A stretch of DNA of 64,000 bases. It comes from an uncultured Flavobacteriaceae bacterium. Its GTDB lineage: Bacteria > Bacteroidota > Bacteroidia > Flavobacteriales > Flavobacteriaceae. Position numbers and translations under genes: made by a program. The stretch's first letter is position 1; each line of letters starts with the position of its first letter. Shown one piece after another: positions 8,155 to 16,530 of the stretch. Below the pieces are notes generated by a model. The model saw only the letters and a program-made list of their open reading frames with translations, had not been told where the DNA came from and made no database searches. The DNA is taken from positions 1-64,000 of the forward strand of contig CALIIC010000093.1 of the NCBI GenBank assembly GCA_938020445.1. Reading direction: 5' to 3'.

Positions 8155-8418
8155 ATGCCATTTGTAAATATCCGCACTTATAAAGGAGCATTGTCAGCTC
8201 ATGAAAAACGAGAACTACAAGAGAAAATCACCGATCTTTTAGTCACCTACGAAGGAAAGGGCAATCCAGAATTTCGAAAATTGGTCTGGGTAATGCTAGA
8301 GGAGGAAAACGCAGAAAATTGGATGTTGGGAGGCCATAACATTAAAGACCGTCTTGATACCAATCCACAATTCAAAGAAAACTATCTTCGCAATCTAAAT
8401 GAAAAGACTACTCAATAA
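8155..8418 (+). CDS. Tautomerase (4-oxalocrotonate tautomerase-like)
   Basis: The ATG at 8155 gives MPFVNIRTYKG, placing Pro directly after Met; this N-terminal Pro is the catalytic base of the 4-oxalocrotonate tautomerase superfamily. The 87-residue protein continues with LQEKITDLLVTYEGKGNPEFRKLVWVMLEE and ENWMLGG, as expected for the family. The track start at 8092 would bury the proline and is rejected. Its 3' end overlaps the hydrolase start by 20 bp. Likely controlled by the divergent HxlR regulator. Confidence 0.85.
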   Translation: MPFVNIRTYKGALSAHEKRELQEKITDLLVTYEGKGNPEFRKLVWVMLEEENAENWMLGGHNIKDRLDTNPQFKENYLRNLNEKTTQ

Positions 8419-9238
8419 ACTAGTTCCAATGGGTTTTGGTGCCTATTTCAACATAGCCACCTTTATTGCTCGTGAAAAGACGGCAAAAAAAGCCTTTCTA
8501 CTCTTCTGTACTCCGCGAAAAGGGAGGGTGTTGCCCACGCAAAAGTCCTATTTAGAAAATGCAAAGGACACTATTATCGAGACCAACGGCATCGCCATAC
8601 AAACCTATCGCTGGCAAGGAAACGGGCCTACCATACTTTTAATGCATGGTTGGGAAAGCAATACCTTCCGTTGGCGTAATCTGGTTCCCAAACTAGTGGA
8701 AAAAGGGTTTAATATAGTAGCGATGGATGCTCCGGCCCACGGTTATTCGGGGAATAGCACCTTCAATGCGCCCATGTATGCCGATTGTGCACAAAAAATT
8801 ATAGAAACCTACGAACCTAAATTCGTAATCGGCCATTCTTTGGGTGGCATGACCATGATTTTTAACCAGTACAAGTATAAGAATAGTACTATTGAAAAAA
8901 TCGTAGCCTTGGGAGCTCCCTCCGAACTTGCTGATTTTATGAGACAATACCAACGTACGCTGCGGCTAAGTAAACGTCTCATGAACGATTTAGAAAAATA
9001 TTTTATCGCCCATTTTCAAATGCGCTTTGTAGACTTTTCTACCGCCACTTTTGCCAAATCCTTGGAAGTACAGGGCTTGTTGATCCATGACGAGTTTGAT
9101 GCCATTGCCCCTATTTGGTCCTCCGAATCGGTACATGCCAATTGGAAAGGGAGTCAATTTATAAGAACCAAAGGGTTAGGGCATTCCCTACATCAAGACA
9201 AGGTTCGAAATCAGATCATCGACTTCTTGAATTCCTAG
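8399..9238 (+). CDS. Alpha/beta hydrolase
   Basis: The 279-residue protein has LLMHGWESN (oxyanion-hole HG), then MDAPAHGYSG and the nucleophile elbow GHSLGGM at about residues 149-155, with a C-terminal GLGHSLHQ supplying the catalytic His. No signal peptide is seen. It overlaps the tautomerase gene by 20 bp, which argues for translational coupling and for a shared role, possibly ring-cleavage-type or stress-related chemistry under HxlR. Substrate unknown. Confidence 0.88.
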   Translation: MKRLLNKLVPMGFGAYFNIATFIAREKTAKKAFLLFCTPRKGRVLPTQKSYLENAKDTIIETNGIAIQTYRWQGNGPTILLMHGWESNTFRWRNLVPKLVEKGFNIVAMDAPAHGYSGNSTFNAPMYADCAQKIIETYEPKFVIGHSLGGMTMIFNQYKYKNSTIEKIVALGAPSELADFMRQYQRTLRLSKRLMNDLEKYFIAHFQMRFVDFSTATFAKSLEVQGLLIHDEFDAIAPIWSSESVHANWKGSQFIRTKGLGHSLHQDKVRNQIIDFLNS

Positions 9239-9308
9239 GAAAGCAGTATTTTTACTATTCAATGGCTTGCTCGGCCATCCCGGGCAGCTTACCTAATTCG
9301 TTATTCGT

Positions 9309-9734
9309 ATGCAAGCTGTTACCCCTTTCCATATTGCTATTCCCGTTCATAACCTGGCCGAATGCCGTACTTTTTACCGAGATGTGCTAAACTGTGAGGA
9401 AGGTCGCAGTAGTGACCATTGGGTCGATTTTAATTTATTCGGGCACCAACTGGTCATTCATTTCAAAGAAAAAGAAATCGGCGAAGAGGTACACCACAAT
9501 GCAGTGGACGGCAAAGCGGTACCTGTACCCCATTACGGAGTGGTATTGCCATGGGATACCTTTGAAACATTTTCCAATGAATTACGTCAAAAGGGCGTTC
9601 AATTTGTCATTGAACCGTATGTACGTTTTGAAGGAGCGGTTGGCGAACAAGCGACTATGTTTTTTCTAGATCCGGCAGGAAACGCCCTTGAATTCAAAGC
9701 GTTTAAAGATATGGACCAACTGTTTGCTAAATAG
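9309..9734 (+). CDS. VOC-family (glyoxalase/bleomycin-resistance-like) protein
   Basis: A single-domain vicinal oxygen chelate protein of 141 residues: [21 protein letters not shown] at the start, HQLVIHF in the middle and [15 protein letters not shown] at the end, which supplies the usual His/Glu metal ligands. Substrate cannot be read from sequence; family members are dioxygenases, isomerases or drug-binding proteins. It is 70 bp after the hydrolase on the same strand and convergent with the GMC operon. Confidence 0.9.
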   Translation: MQAVTPFHIAIPVHNLAECRTFYRDVLNCEEGRSSDHWVDFNLFGHQLVIHFKEKEIGEEVHHNAVDGKAVPVPHYGVVLPWDTFETFSNELRQKGVQFVIEPYVRFEGAVGEQATMFFLDPAGNALEFKAFKDMDQLFAK

Positions 9735-9737
9735 TAC

Positions 9738-10331
9738 TTACAAACTCCACGAATTTCCTATTTCTTCTAAAGAGGTACAGCCAATAAACGTTCCGGGAAC
9801 AGGATCGTAGTTCAATACCTTTTCCCCTATTTCTTCCGAACTGAAATACCCAAAAAGCACCAGCCCTTTCAATTGGCGATAGAACGAAACAGTTCCTTCT
9901 TCTTTGATTTTATTACCCCATAGATAAACAGCGGGAGTAAAGTCCGTCTCCTCTTCCTTGGCGAAAATAGCATCGCGTTCTTCCTTGGAACAGGTTTCAA
10001 AGCCTTTACCATAGTGTTCCTGACATCTTTGCTGAAAAGCGGTCAGTTCCTTATTAAAATCATCCTTGCCTTTGGCATCGTAAGTAGTCCCGATCAATTG
10101 GTCTAAAAAACGGTCTACCAGCACATCTTTGGCTCCTGGTGTAGTTGTTTTTGGTAAAAGGTGTTCGGCAAATTCTCCTATAACAATGGCTTGCTCCTTT
10201 GTAAAAAAAACAGGCTCCCAGGCAAGGCTCGAATCCACCTTACAACCGTTAAGCATACCGGAAAAAACGAGTCCTGAAAGGCCATATCCCATAAAAGCGG
10301 CACTCAATCGCAATGCTTCTCTTCGTTCCAT
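9738..10331 (-). CDS. Gluconate 2-dehydrogenase subunit 3-like protein
   Basis: The 197-residue protein starts MERREALRLSAAFMGYGLSG, a twin-Arg-free but Tat-like N-terminus common in this family, then has a Cys (NGCKVD) that could be lipidated. The body (FTKEQAIVIGEFAEHLLPKTTTPGAKD) is typical of the small subunit of membrane-bound GMC dehydrogenases. Its ATG overlaps the stop of the GMC gene by one base (TAATG), so both are one operon. It likely helps export or stability of the flavin subunit. Confidence 0.88.
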   Translation of the reverse strand: MERREALRLSAAFMGYGLSGLVFSGMLNGCKVDSSLAWEPVFFTKEQAIVIGEFAEHLLPKTTTPGAKDVLVDRFLDQLIGTTYDAKGKDDFNKELTAFQQRCQEHYGKGFETCSKEERDAIFAKEEETDFTPAVYLWGNKIKEEGTVSFYRQLKGLVLFGYFSSEEIGEKVLNYDPVPGTFIGCTSLEEIGNSWSL

Positions 10332-12040
10332 TAGTTCGATTTTTTTACTGCATGATCTACTGCCCTTGCCGTAAGGGCCATATACGTAATCGAGGGGTTT
10401 ACACAGGAGGAAGAGGTCATCGCGGCCCCATCGGTTACATACACATTCGAAACCGCGTGTAATTGGTTGTTCGCATTGAGTACCGATGTTTTGGCATCGC
10501 GCCCCATACGCGCAGTACCCATCTCATGGATTCCTTTTCCGAGCGCCCCGATTTTGTCATACACCTCCACATTTTGAATTCCGGCGGCTTCCAACATTTC
10601 GGCTGCATCTACCTTTATCTGCTCCCGCATTTTTAACTCGTTCTCCTTAAACTCGGCATCGAAAACGACCAAAGGCAAGCCCCACTGATCTTTCTTTGTT
10701 GGGTGCAAGTACATTTTATTTTCGTGATACGGAAGACATTCCCCAAAACCGTTAAAGATCACCTGCCAATCGCCGGGTTTCATCATTGCTTCCTTAAAGT
10801 CGGCCCCAAAACCTTTGGCAGCGGTTCCCCTGCTCCATTCATCCCTAGAGGCACTTCCCTGGTATCCATACCCTCGTAAAAACGCATCGGTCTTGCTAGC
10901 CTTATCAATGTTTCGATATCGCGGTATATAGAAACCGTTGGGGCGACGCCCTTGGTAATACCCATCCTGCATACCGGAAAAAGTACCACTCGCGCCGGAA
11001 AAATAATGATGGTCCATTAAATTATGCCCCAATTCTCCACTATCATTGCCCATTCCATTAGGAAAACGATCACTTTTGGAATTCAACAATATGGAAGTGC
11101 TTGCAATGGTGGAAGCATTTACGAATACGATGGAGGCAAAATATTCAATAACTTCTTTTGTTTCCTCATCAATGATACGAACACCGGAAGCTTTTCCGGT
11201 TTCATTATCAAAGACGATCTCACTCACGATCGAATGCGGTCGCAAGGTCATATTTCCTGTTCGTTCGGCCGCAGGCAGTGTAACCGCATTGGCGCTAAAG
11301 TATGCTCCATAGGGACATCCACGGTTACAACGATTTCGGAATTGGCAGGTTCCGCGTCCTACGCTACCTTCTAGGGGCTCTGTTAAGTGTGCCACCCTTC
11401 CGATGGTCATATTACGGCCGTCAAAGGTTTTTTCAATTCGTTTTTTGATTTCACTCTCCAAACAATTTAGTTCCATCGGTTTTAGAAACTGCCCGTCAGG
11501 AAGTTGTTTTAATCCCAGTTTTTCCCCGCTAACACCCACAAAGCGTTCAACATAATCGTACCAAGGAGCTAGGTCTTTATAACGAATGGGCCAATCGACC
11601 GCAGTACCGTCTTTGGCGTTCGCCTCAAAATCCATCTCATTCCACCGGTAGCATTGTCGGCCCCAAATCAGGGATTTCCCTCCGGTTTGGTACCCACGAA
11701 TCCAATCAAAGCGTTTTTCTTCCTCATAGGGGTGTTCCAAATCATTGACCAAGAAATGTTTGTTCTGGGCCCCTACGAACCCGGTGCGACTTTGTTTCGG
11801 ATATTTGGCTTGCTCTTCAGGAGTTAGCACTCCTCTATTCTCAAAATCCCACGGATCTTTGGTCGCTGTGGTATAGTCTTCGACATGTTTCACAAGTCTG
11901 CCTCGTTCAAGCACCAGTGTTTTAAGGCCTTTCTCGCATAACTCTTTGGCCGCCCAACTGCCACTCACCCCTGACCCAATTACAATAGCATCATAGGTAT
12001 GTGCGGCCTTGCCTTTTCCATTAAGATAAATATTCTTCAT
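10331..12040 (-). CDS. GMC-family oxidoreductase (FAD dehydrogenase, large subunit)
   Basis: The 569-residue protein has an FAD-binding dinucleotide fold at the start (AIVIGSGVSGSWAAKELCEKG), a sugar-dehydrogenase-type Cys-rich segment (CQFRNRCNRGCPYGAYF near 236-252), HEMGTARMG, and the C-terminal SSCVNPSITYMAL with the active-site region of GMC enzymes. It probably oxidises a sugar or polyol and passes electrons to the respiratory chain. It is upstream of and coupled to the subunit 3 gene. No cytochrome c subunit is adjacent. Confidence 0.92.
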   Translation of the reverse strand: MKNIYLNGKGKAAHTYDAIVIGSGVSGSWAAKELCEKGLKTLVLERGRLVKHVEDYTTATKDPWDFENRGVLTPEEQAKYPKQSRTGFVGAQNKHFLVNDLEHPYEEEKRFDWIRGYQTGGKSLIWGRQCYRWNEMDFEANAKDGTAVDWPIRYKDLAPWYDYVERFVGVSGEKLGLKQLPDGQFLKPMELNCLESEIKKRIEKTFDGRNMTIGRVAHLTEPLEGSVGRGTCQFRNRCNRGCPYGAYFSANAVTLPAAERTGNMTLRPHSIVSEIVFDNETGKASGVRIIDEETKEVIEYFASIVFVNASTIASTSILLNSKSDRFPNGMGNDSGELGHNLMDHHYFSGASGTFSGMQDGYYQGRRPNGFYIPRYRNIDKASKTDAFLRGYGYQGSASRDEWSRGTAAKGFGADFKEAMMKPGDWQVIFNGFGECLPYHENKMYLHPTKKDQWGLPLVVFDAEFKENELKMREQIKVDAAEMLEAAGIQNVEVYDKIGALGKGIHEMGTARMGRDAKTSVLNANNQLHAVSNVYVTDGAAMTSSSCVNPSITYMALTARAVDHAVKKSN

Positions 12041-12168
12041 TTTTTATAGTATCCATGCCTTCTAAAGCATCCCTAAATGTAGTTAAAGCCCCGAGGATGG
12101 AATACGCTTTTTTATTCAGTTTCCGATCATATCATACCAAGACTTCTTATTTGCAACTACTGCGAAGG

Positions 12169-13140
12169 CTATTGGGACCAAGCCGTTGGCTTTCTTACCC
12201 ATTTGTGGTTGCGCAATTCGGTCATTAAAGCCTCTGACAAGCCTTTGCCATCACTTGTAGCAGTATTGGCCAATACATTGCGTGCTTTACGCATTCCGGG
12301 AATAACGGTACCGATGGTTTTGTTCATCGTAATAAAACGTAGGGCCATCTCGGCCATGGTCATTCCCTCTGGTACCAAGGGCCGCAGCGCATCGGCATGC
12401 GCCACACTCGACAAGAGGTTTTCTGGAACAAAATAAGTACCACGCCAATCGCCATCAGGAAAGGTCGTTTCCTTCGTAATATTCCCGGTGAGCGTACCTT
12501 CATCAAAAGGAACACGGGCAATTACACCGATGTCCAATTTTTCGCAAAGGGGAAAAAGAACGTCTTCCGGGTTTTGATCAAAAATGTTATAGATCACCTG
12601 TACCGCATCGATCATGCCCGTTTGCAACGCTTTGATACCATTTTCAGGCTCCCAACGATTCATACTGATGCCCATGGCAGCAATCTTCCCGGAAGTCTTT
12701 AGATCTTCAATGGCACGCTGCCACTCTTCGCGATTCGACCACCCATCGTCCCAGGTGTGAAACTGCATCAGGTCTAGCTGCTCCATCCCAAGATTTTTTA
12801 AGGTCTTTTCGGTAAAGGTGACAATATGCGAAGTGGGATACGACTCTTCAAAACGGTATTCAGGGCGGGCGGGCCATTTAAAATTCTTCGGGGGAATCTT
12901 ACTTGCCGTATATAGCTTCTTAGTGGGATGTCTTCGGATGAGCTGCCCTAAAAGTTCTTCACTGTGCCCCTCGCCATACCCCCAAGCGGTATCAAAAAAA
13001 GTGACGCCATTTTCTACGGCCAGATCCAATGACTTGGCAGACTGTGCATCGTCAGACTCCGTCCAACCAGCCATGCCCCACATACCGTATCCTATCTCGC
13101 TTATTTGCCAATCGGTTCTTCCAAATCTCCTGTATTTCAT
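12169..13140 (-). CDS. Aldo/keto reductase
   Basis: This 323-residue protein has the TIM-barrel AKR signatures: YRRFGRTDWQISEIGYGMWG at the start, FFDTAWGYGEGHSEELLG (catalytic Asp/Tyr region), YTASKIP with the Lys, and DLMQFHTWDD carrying the catalytic His. Near the end GTVIPGMRKARNV gives the NADPH-binding site. Its ATG overlaps the stop of the upstream lipoprotein gene by 4 bp (ATGA), so it ends a three-gene operon that begins at 14526. Confidence 0.92.
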   Translation of the reverse strand: MKYRRFGRTDWQISEIGYGMWGMAGWTESDDAQSAKSLDLAVENGVTFFDTAWGYGEGHSEELLGQLIRRHPTKKLYTASKIPPKNFKWPARPEYRFEESYPTSHIVTFTEKTLKNLGMEQLDLMQFHTWDDGWSNREEWQRAIEDLKTSGKIAAMGISMNRWEPENGIKALQTGMIDAVQVIYNIFDQNPEDVLFPLCEKLDIGVIARVPFDEGTLTGNITKETTFPDGDWRGTYFVPENLLSSVAHADALRPLVPEGMTMAEMALRFITMNKTIGTVIPGMRKARNVLANTATSDGKGLSEALMTELRNHKWVRKPTAWSQ

Positions 13141-13616
13141 CTTTTTTCCCGTGTTTTTATGCTATTCGTATTTTCAAATTTAATCTCCCGAATCAACAGC
13201 TGTTCGCCGGCGACCGTGCTCATTTTGCTTAGCAATTGCGCACGAATCAGTTCTTTTGCCGTACTCAATGAATCTCCCAAGGAAACCGATAACGTCATCA
13301 ACAAGGTATCCCCTTTTTCATGTGAATCCAGAATTTTAAATCCTTGCAGGCCTGTTTTACTTGAAATTTCACTTTTAAAGAGGCCGGTATCGGTTTCTAC
13401 AATATCAAATGCCGGGTATTGTTGAGACAAGCGCGCCTTCTCAAGTCGTTCCTGTAATTTACCCTCTAACATTTTCGCCATCGCCTCTGTTTTTGATAGG
13501 GTGGTCTTTTCTTCCTTGGCTCCTACCACCATCAAATCGGCCTCATTGGGCGAATGATTTCGGTTACAGCCAAGAAGGCTATAGACAATTAATAATATGT
13601 AGGGCCATTTATTCAT
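13137..13616 (-). CDS. Putative lipoprotein of unknown function
   Basis: The 159-residue protein begins MNKWPYILLIVYSLLGCNR, a lipoprotein signal with a late Cys. The mature part has a Lys/Glu-rich helix (KTEAMAKMLEGKLQERLEKARLSQQ) and a beta-rich C-terminal half. No family is recognised. It overlaps the genes on both sides (8 bp upstream, 4 bp downstream), so its product probably works with the membrane protein encoded at 13609. Confidence 0.72.
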   Translation of the reverse strand: MNKWPYILLIVYSLLGCNRNHSPNEADLMVVGAKEEKTTLSKTEAMAKMLEGKLQERLEKARLSQQYPAFDIVETDTGLFKSEISSKTGLQGFKILDSHEKGDTLLMTLSVSLGDSLSTAKELIRAQLLSKMSTVAGEQLLIREIKFENTNSIKTREKR

Positions 13617-14526
13617 TCGCTATCTTGAATTTCAATTTTACTACCCGTCCTTCATGATAAGTTGTCTCAATAATTTCCAATTTCTGAAGGGTTTGGGTAG
13701 GTACGCTTAACTTATCTATAAACTGTTTCTTGGAGTACAATTCTACTCCGATCTGAAAAGGCAAAAGTTCAAAAATCACCGCATCATCTGCAATGAGCTT
13801 GTGCAACTCTGTACGTCGCAATTTCCAATCTTTTAAATTGTTGCCCGTATAATATTGCAGCATTAGCGCATAGTCATCGGTTCTCAAACGTACCTGATGC
13901 GATGCATCTCCTTCCACTGATTTGTAAATCGTATCGGTCTTATGATATGGAGATTTGGCAATAAAACGTACATTGGTTTCTTTGGTTTCCCAACTAAAAC
14001 ACCCAAGACTATCGGTCTTATGATAGCTTGGGGATTCTCCTTGTTTTAAGATAATCAAATCGATGGGTATTTCGGTAATGGGCTCCTTTTTGTCCGCATC
14101 AAGAAAACAAAAATGTACCGTCCGTGTTTTTGATGTAAAGGCGAAGATCAAAAAACCGATTGCCACCAACATCACCAACCCTACATACACCCTTCTCATT
14201 CCCTGTTTTGGAAGTTTTCCAGTTTGCGTATCCACTTCTATCGCCCTAAACGCATTCCAATTAGCGTGCCCCACATAGGCCGCCAGCAAATTAAGAATGT
14301 CGACCCTTGGAAGTTTTTCAGGTGTGTTCTTTACATAGTTATAAAACCATTTCTCGCTTACCGTACTTTGGGTAGTAAGACGAAGATCTTCTTGAAAATC
14401 AATAATATCCTGCCCTTTCCACTCATTTATTTTCGCACTACTTGGATGGTGATGCTCCCCGAACCTCAAGGCAACCTGCTTCAACAAGCGTTGAAAAAGT
14501 TTTAAATCTCTTGGCAGTTCGCTCAT
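13609..14526 (-). CDS. Single-pass membrane protein with N-terminal HTH-like domain
   Basis: In this 305-residue protein the first 100 residues resemble an N-terminal domain seen in many Bacteroidetes proteins (LTTQSTVSEKWFYNYVKN, then LPRVDILNLLAAYVGHANWNAF), which looks helix-turn-helix-like. One membrane span follows (VYVGLVMLVAIGFLIFAF, about 125-142), and then an outside domain of about 160 residues. The layout resembles a membrane-anchored sensor, but direct DNA binding is unproven. It is first gene of the overlapping operon with the lipoprotein and aldo/keto reductase. Confidence 0.65.
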   Translation of the reverse strand: MSELPRDLKLFQRLLKQVALRFGEHHHPSSAKINEWKGQDIIDFQEDLRLTTQSTVSEKWFYNYVKNTPEKLPRVDILNLLAAYVGHANWNAFRAIEVDTQTGKLPKQGMRRVYVGLVMLVAIGFLIFAFTSKTRTVHFCFLDADKKEPITEIPIDLIILKQGESPSYHKTDSLGCFSWETKETNVRFIAKSPYHKTDTIYKSVEGDASHQVRLRTDDYALMLQYYTGNNLKDWKLRRTELHKLIADDAVIFELLPFQIGVELYSKKQFIDKLSVPTQTLQKLEIIETTYHEGRVVKLKFKIANE

Positions 14527-14648
14527 ATAATTACCTGAATATCAAATTTTTACAGTAATACAAAAAGATACAAGTCATTTACAACGGTTATACAAAACAT
14601 TTGAAGGTCGGCTTCTTAGTTTGCGGTATCAATTTAAACACAATCGAT

Positions 14649-15494
14649 ATGAAATCAAATCTTTTTAGCAGTATCCTTTTCAGCAGTCTTCTTTTTATTT
14701 GTGTTGGGTGCAACCAACACGGCGCAAACGATTCTTATCTAGTAAACCTAAATGAAGTTGCTGACACCAAAGAAGCCAGTAGCGTTTCTGGGAATTCTAA
14801 TATGGAAGCTTCCCTGCAAAAAACCGACTTGCTACAGAACCTCAAGATTATTAAGAATGCACAATGCCGTTTCAAAGTGGTAGACGTGGATAGTATCACC
14901 AAAATTGCGCGAAGTGTTATTACCGAACATTCCGGATACATTTCCGAGATGCGGTTCACCAATGATCGTCATCGAATTGAAAACCGTTTTACAGTGCGAG
15001 TACCTCAAGAACAGTTCGAAGTGGTTTTAGATGCCTTATCTGATTTGGCAGAATTCGTAGAAGTAAAAGATATTAGTTCTACAGATGTATCAGAGGAATA
15101 TATAGACCTACAAAGCCGTTTACAGACCAAACTGGAAGTAAAACAACGTTACGACCTTATCTTAAGAACTAAAGCCAAAACCGTAGAAGAGGTACTGCTG
15201 GCCGAGGAGAAATTACGGGTACTCCAAGAAGAGATCGAAGCAGCACAAGGGCGATTACAATTTTTAAGCAGCAAAGTAGCATTAAGTACAATTCAAGTAG
15301 ATCTCTACGAAACGGTCACTTTTCAAGAACAACCAGAGCGCTTTACCAAGTCATTTGGGGCCAAAATTGCTGAAAGTATGGGAGCGGGCTGGAACCTATT
15401 GCAGCACTTGGTTCTCGGTATCCTATATATTTGGCCTCTATTTATCCTGGGCATTGGCACCTTCCTTTTTTGGAGATATGGTAGAAAAAAATAG
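14649..15494 (+). CDS. DUF4349 lipoprotein
   Basis: From the ATG at 14649 (MKSNLFSSILF...CVGCNQ) the product is a 281-residue lipoprotein; the track start at 14601 is a TTG. The central part matches the DUF4349 family: RVPQEQFEVVLDALSDL, DVSEEYIDLQSRLQTKLEVKQRY and a coiled-coil LLAEEKLRVLQEEIEAAQGRLQFL. It ends in a membrane span (LVLGILYIWPLFILGIGTFLFW) and a short basic tail. The family is envelope-associated with unknown function. Confidence 0.88.
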   Translation: MKSNLFSSILFSSLLFICVGCNQHGANDSYLVNLNEVADTKEASSVSGNSNMEASLQKTDLLQNLKIIKNAQCRFKVVDVDSITKIARSVITEHSGYISEMRFTNDRHRIENRFTVRVPQEQFEVVLDALSDLAEFVEVKDISSTDVSEEYIDLQSRLQTKLEVKQRYDLILRTKAKTVEEVLLAEEKLRVLQEEIEAAQGRLQFLSSKVALSTIQVDLYETVTFQEQPERFTKSFGAKIAESMGAGWNLLQHLVLGILYIWPLFILGIGTFLFWRYGRKK

Positions 15495-15541
15495 CCTCAT
15501 CATACCCTAATCGACATCTTGCTACTTGTACCCTGTTTCCT

Positions 15542-15865
15542 TCATTTAGGTGGCAGGGTCATTACGTAGTCATAACTTTCGTTCAGGTACCCGGAAAGGG
15601 TTTCCAAATCACCCCAAAGTGCTTCGGGAATCAACACATATCCTTGCATTACAGCACCATATGATTTATAAAGGGTGGTATTCAATTCCTTTAAATAATG
15701 CGCCTGTCGCTCTTTGGAAAAACGAATACCAATTTCACTCGCTTTGTTATATAAAGAAAACATATAACCGTTTGCAGAAGTATAGGGCATGGTCTTCCCC
15801 TTGCGCTCAAATCGCGGACATTCAGCAACAAGGGCGTCATAGACTTTTAGCTTTTCTTCCCACAT
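15542..15865 (-). CDS. Small conserved protein, function unknown
   Basis: The 107-residue soluble protein has MPYTSANGYMFSLYNKASEIGIRFSKE and YKSYGAVMQGYVLIP, a layout reminiscent of TfoX-N/YjbR-like small alpha-beta domains (MFxxx..G.R). This resemblance is only from reading and is not firm. No signal or membrane segment. It is 31 bp downstream of the DUF1569 gene on the same strand, probably co-transcribed. Confidence 0.7.
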   Translation of the reverse strand: MWEEKLKVYDALVAECPRFERKGKTMPYTSANGYMFSLYNKASEIGIRFSKERQAHYLKELNTTLYKSYGAVMQGYVLIPEALWGDLETLSGYLNESYDYVMTLPPK

Positions 15866-15896
15866 CGTCAGTGTTTTAATCTTTTAGAAAACCTTC

Positions 15897-16355
15897 TTAT
15901 ACACCAAACTGCTGTAAATGATGGTCTAAATGTTTTGAAAACAGTGTATTCCATTCGGCTTCGGTCAAGTTCCCGAAGGCATGGGACTCTTTGCCATCAA
16001 AATGGTCTCCTCCCAATTCTTGGGTTTTTTTGATATAAGTGATCAAACGGTTTTTTTCAGCCTCAAAATCACGAGAACCTTCTATGAGGAACATGGGGGC
16101 GGTACGGCTATTTTTCTTATAGGGTTTGGGCCCTACAACCGCACTTTTAGCAAAGAGTTTGATCATGAATTTTTGAAAACCGCCCGGCTTCGGGTGTTTG
16201 TTGTCGTACACAAGTTCATAGGCTACATTTACATGTGCCAACATTTGTGCTACATTCATTTTACCCCATACACTTGGCGTTTCAGAAGTCAAGGAATTCA
16301 CGCGTTCGATTGTTTGCTGTGCCTCTTCGGCATTAAAAAGGTTGCTCCAGTTCAT
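15897..16355 (-). CDS. DUF1569 (DinB/YfiT-like) protein
   Basis: This is a 152-residue protein with the family pattern: WGKMNVAQMLAHVNVAYEL near residue 30-48, a KPGGFQKFMIKLFAKSAVVGPKPY segment, and C-terminal HAFGNLTEAEWNTLFSKHLDHHLQQF. The His residues at AHVN and KHLDHH are placed like the metal ligands of DinB-fold proteins. Members are putative thiol-dependent or stress-linked enzymes, function unknown. Confidence 0.85.
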   Translation of the reverse strand: MNWSNLFNAEEAQQTIERVNSLTSETPSVWGKMNVAQMLAHVNVAYELVYDNKHPKPGGFQKFMIKLFAKSAVVGPKPYKKNSRTAPMFLIEGSRDFEAEKNRLITYIKKTQELGGDHFDGKESHAFGNLTEAEWNTLFSKHLDHHLQQFGV

Positions 16356-16530
16356 GTTGGTCGTTTTTGATGTACCCTAAAATAAGAAAAAAGTACAAAC
16401 GCCACCACCTATTTAAACATCACATGCTAGAAAAAAGCCTTCCTAAATTTTTCATCTTTAAGCCCTTAAGCGGATCTTATACTGCGAGAAAATTAAAAAT
16501 AAGGCATGTCACAAAAGGTACTTTACCGTT

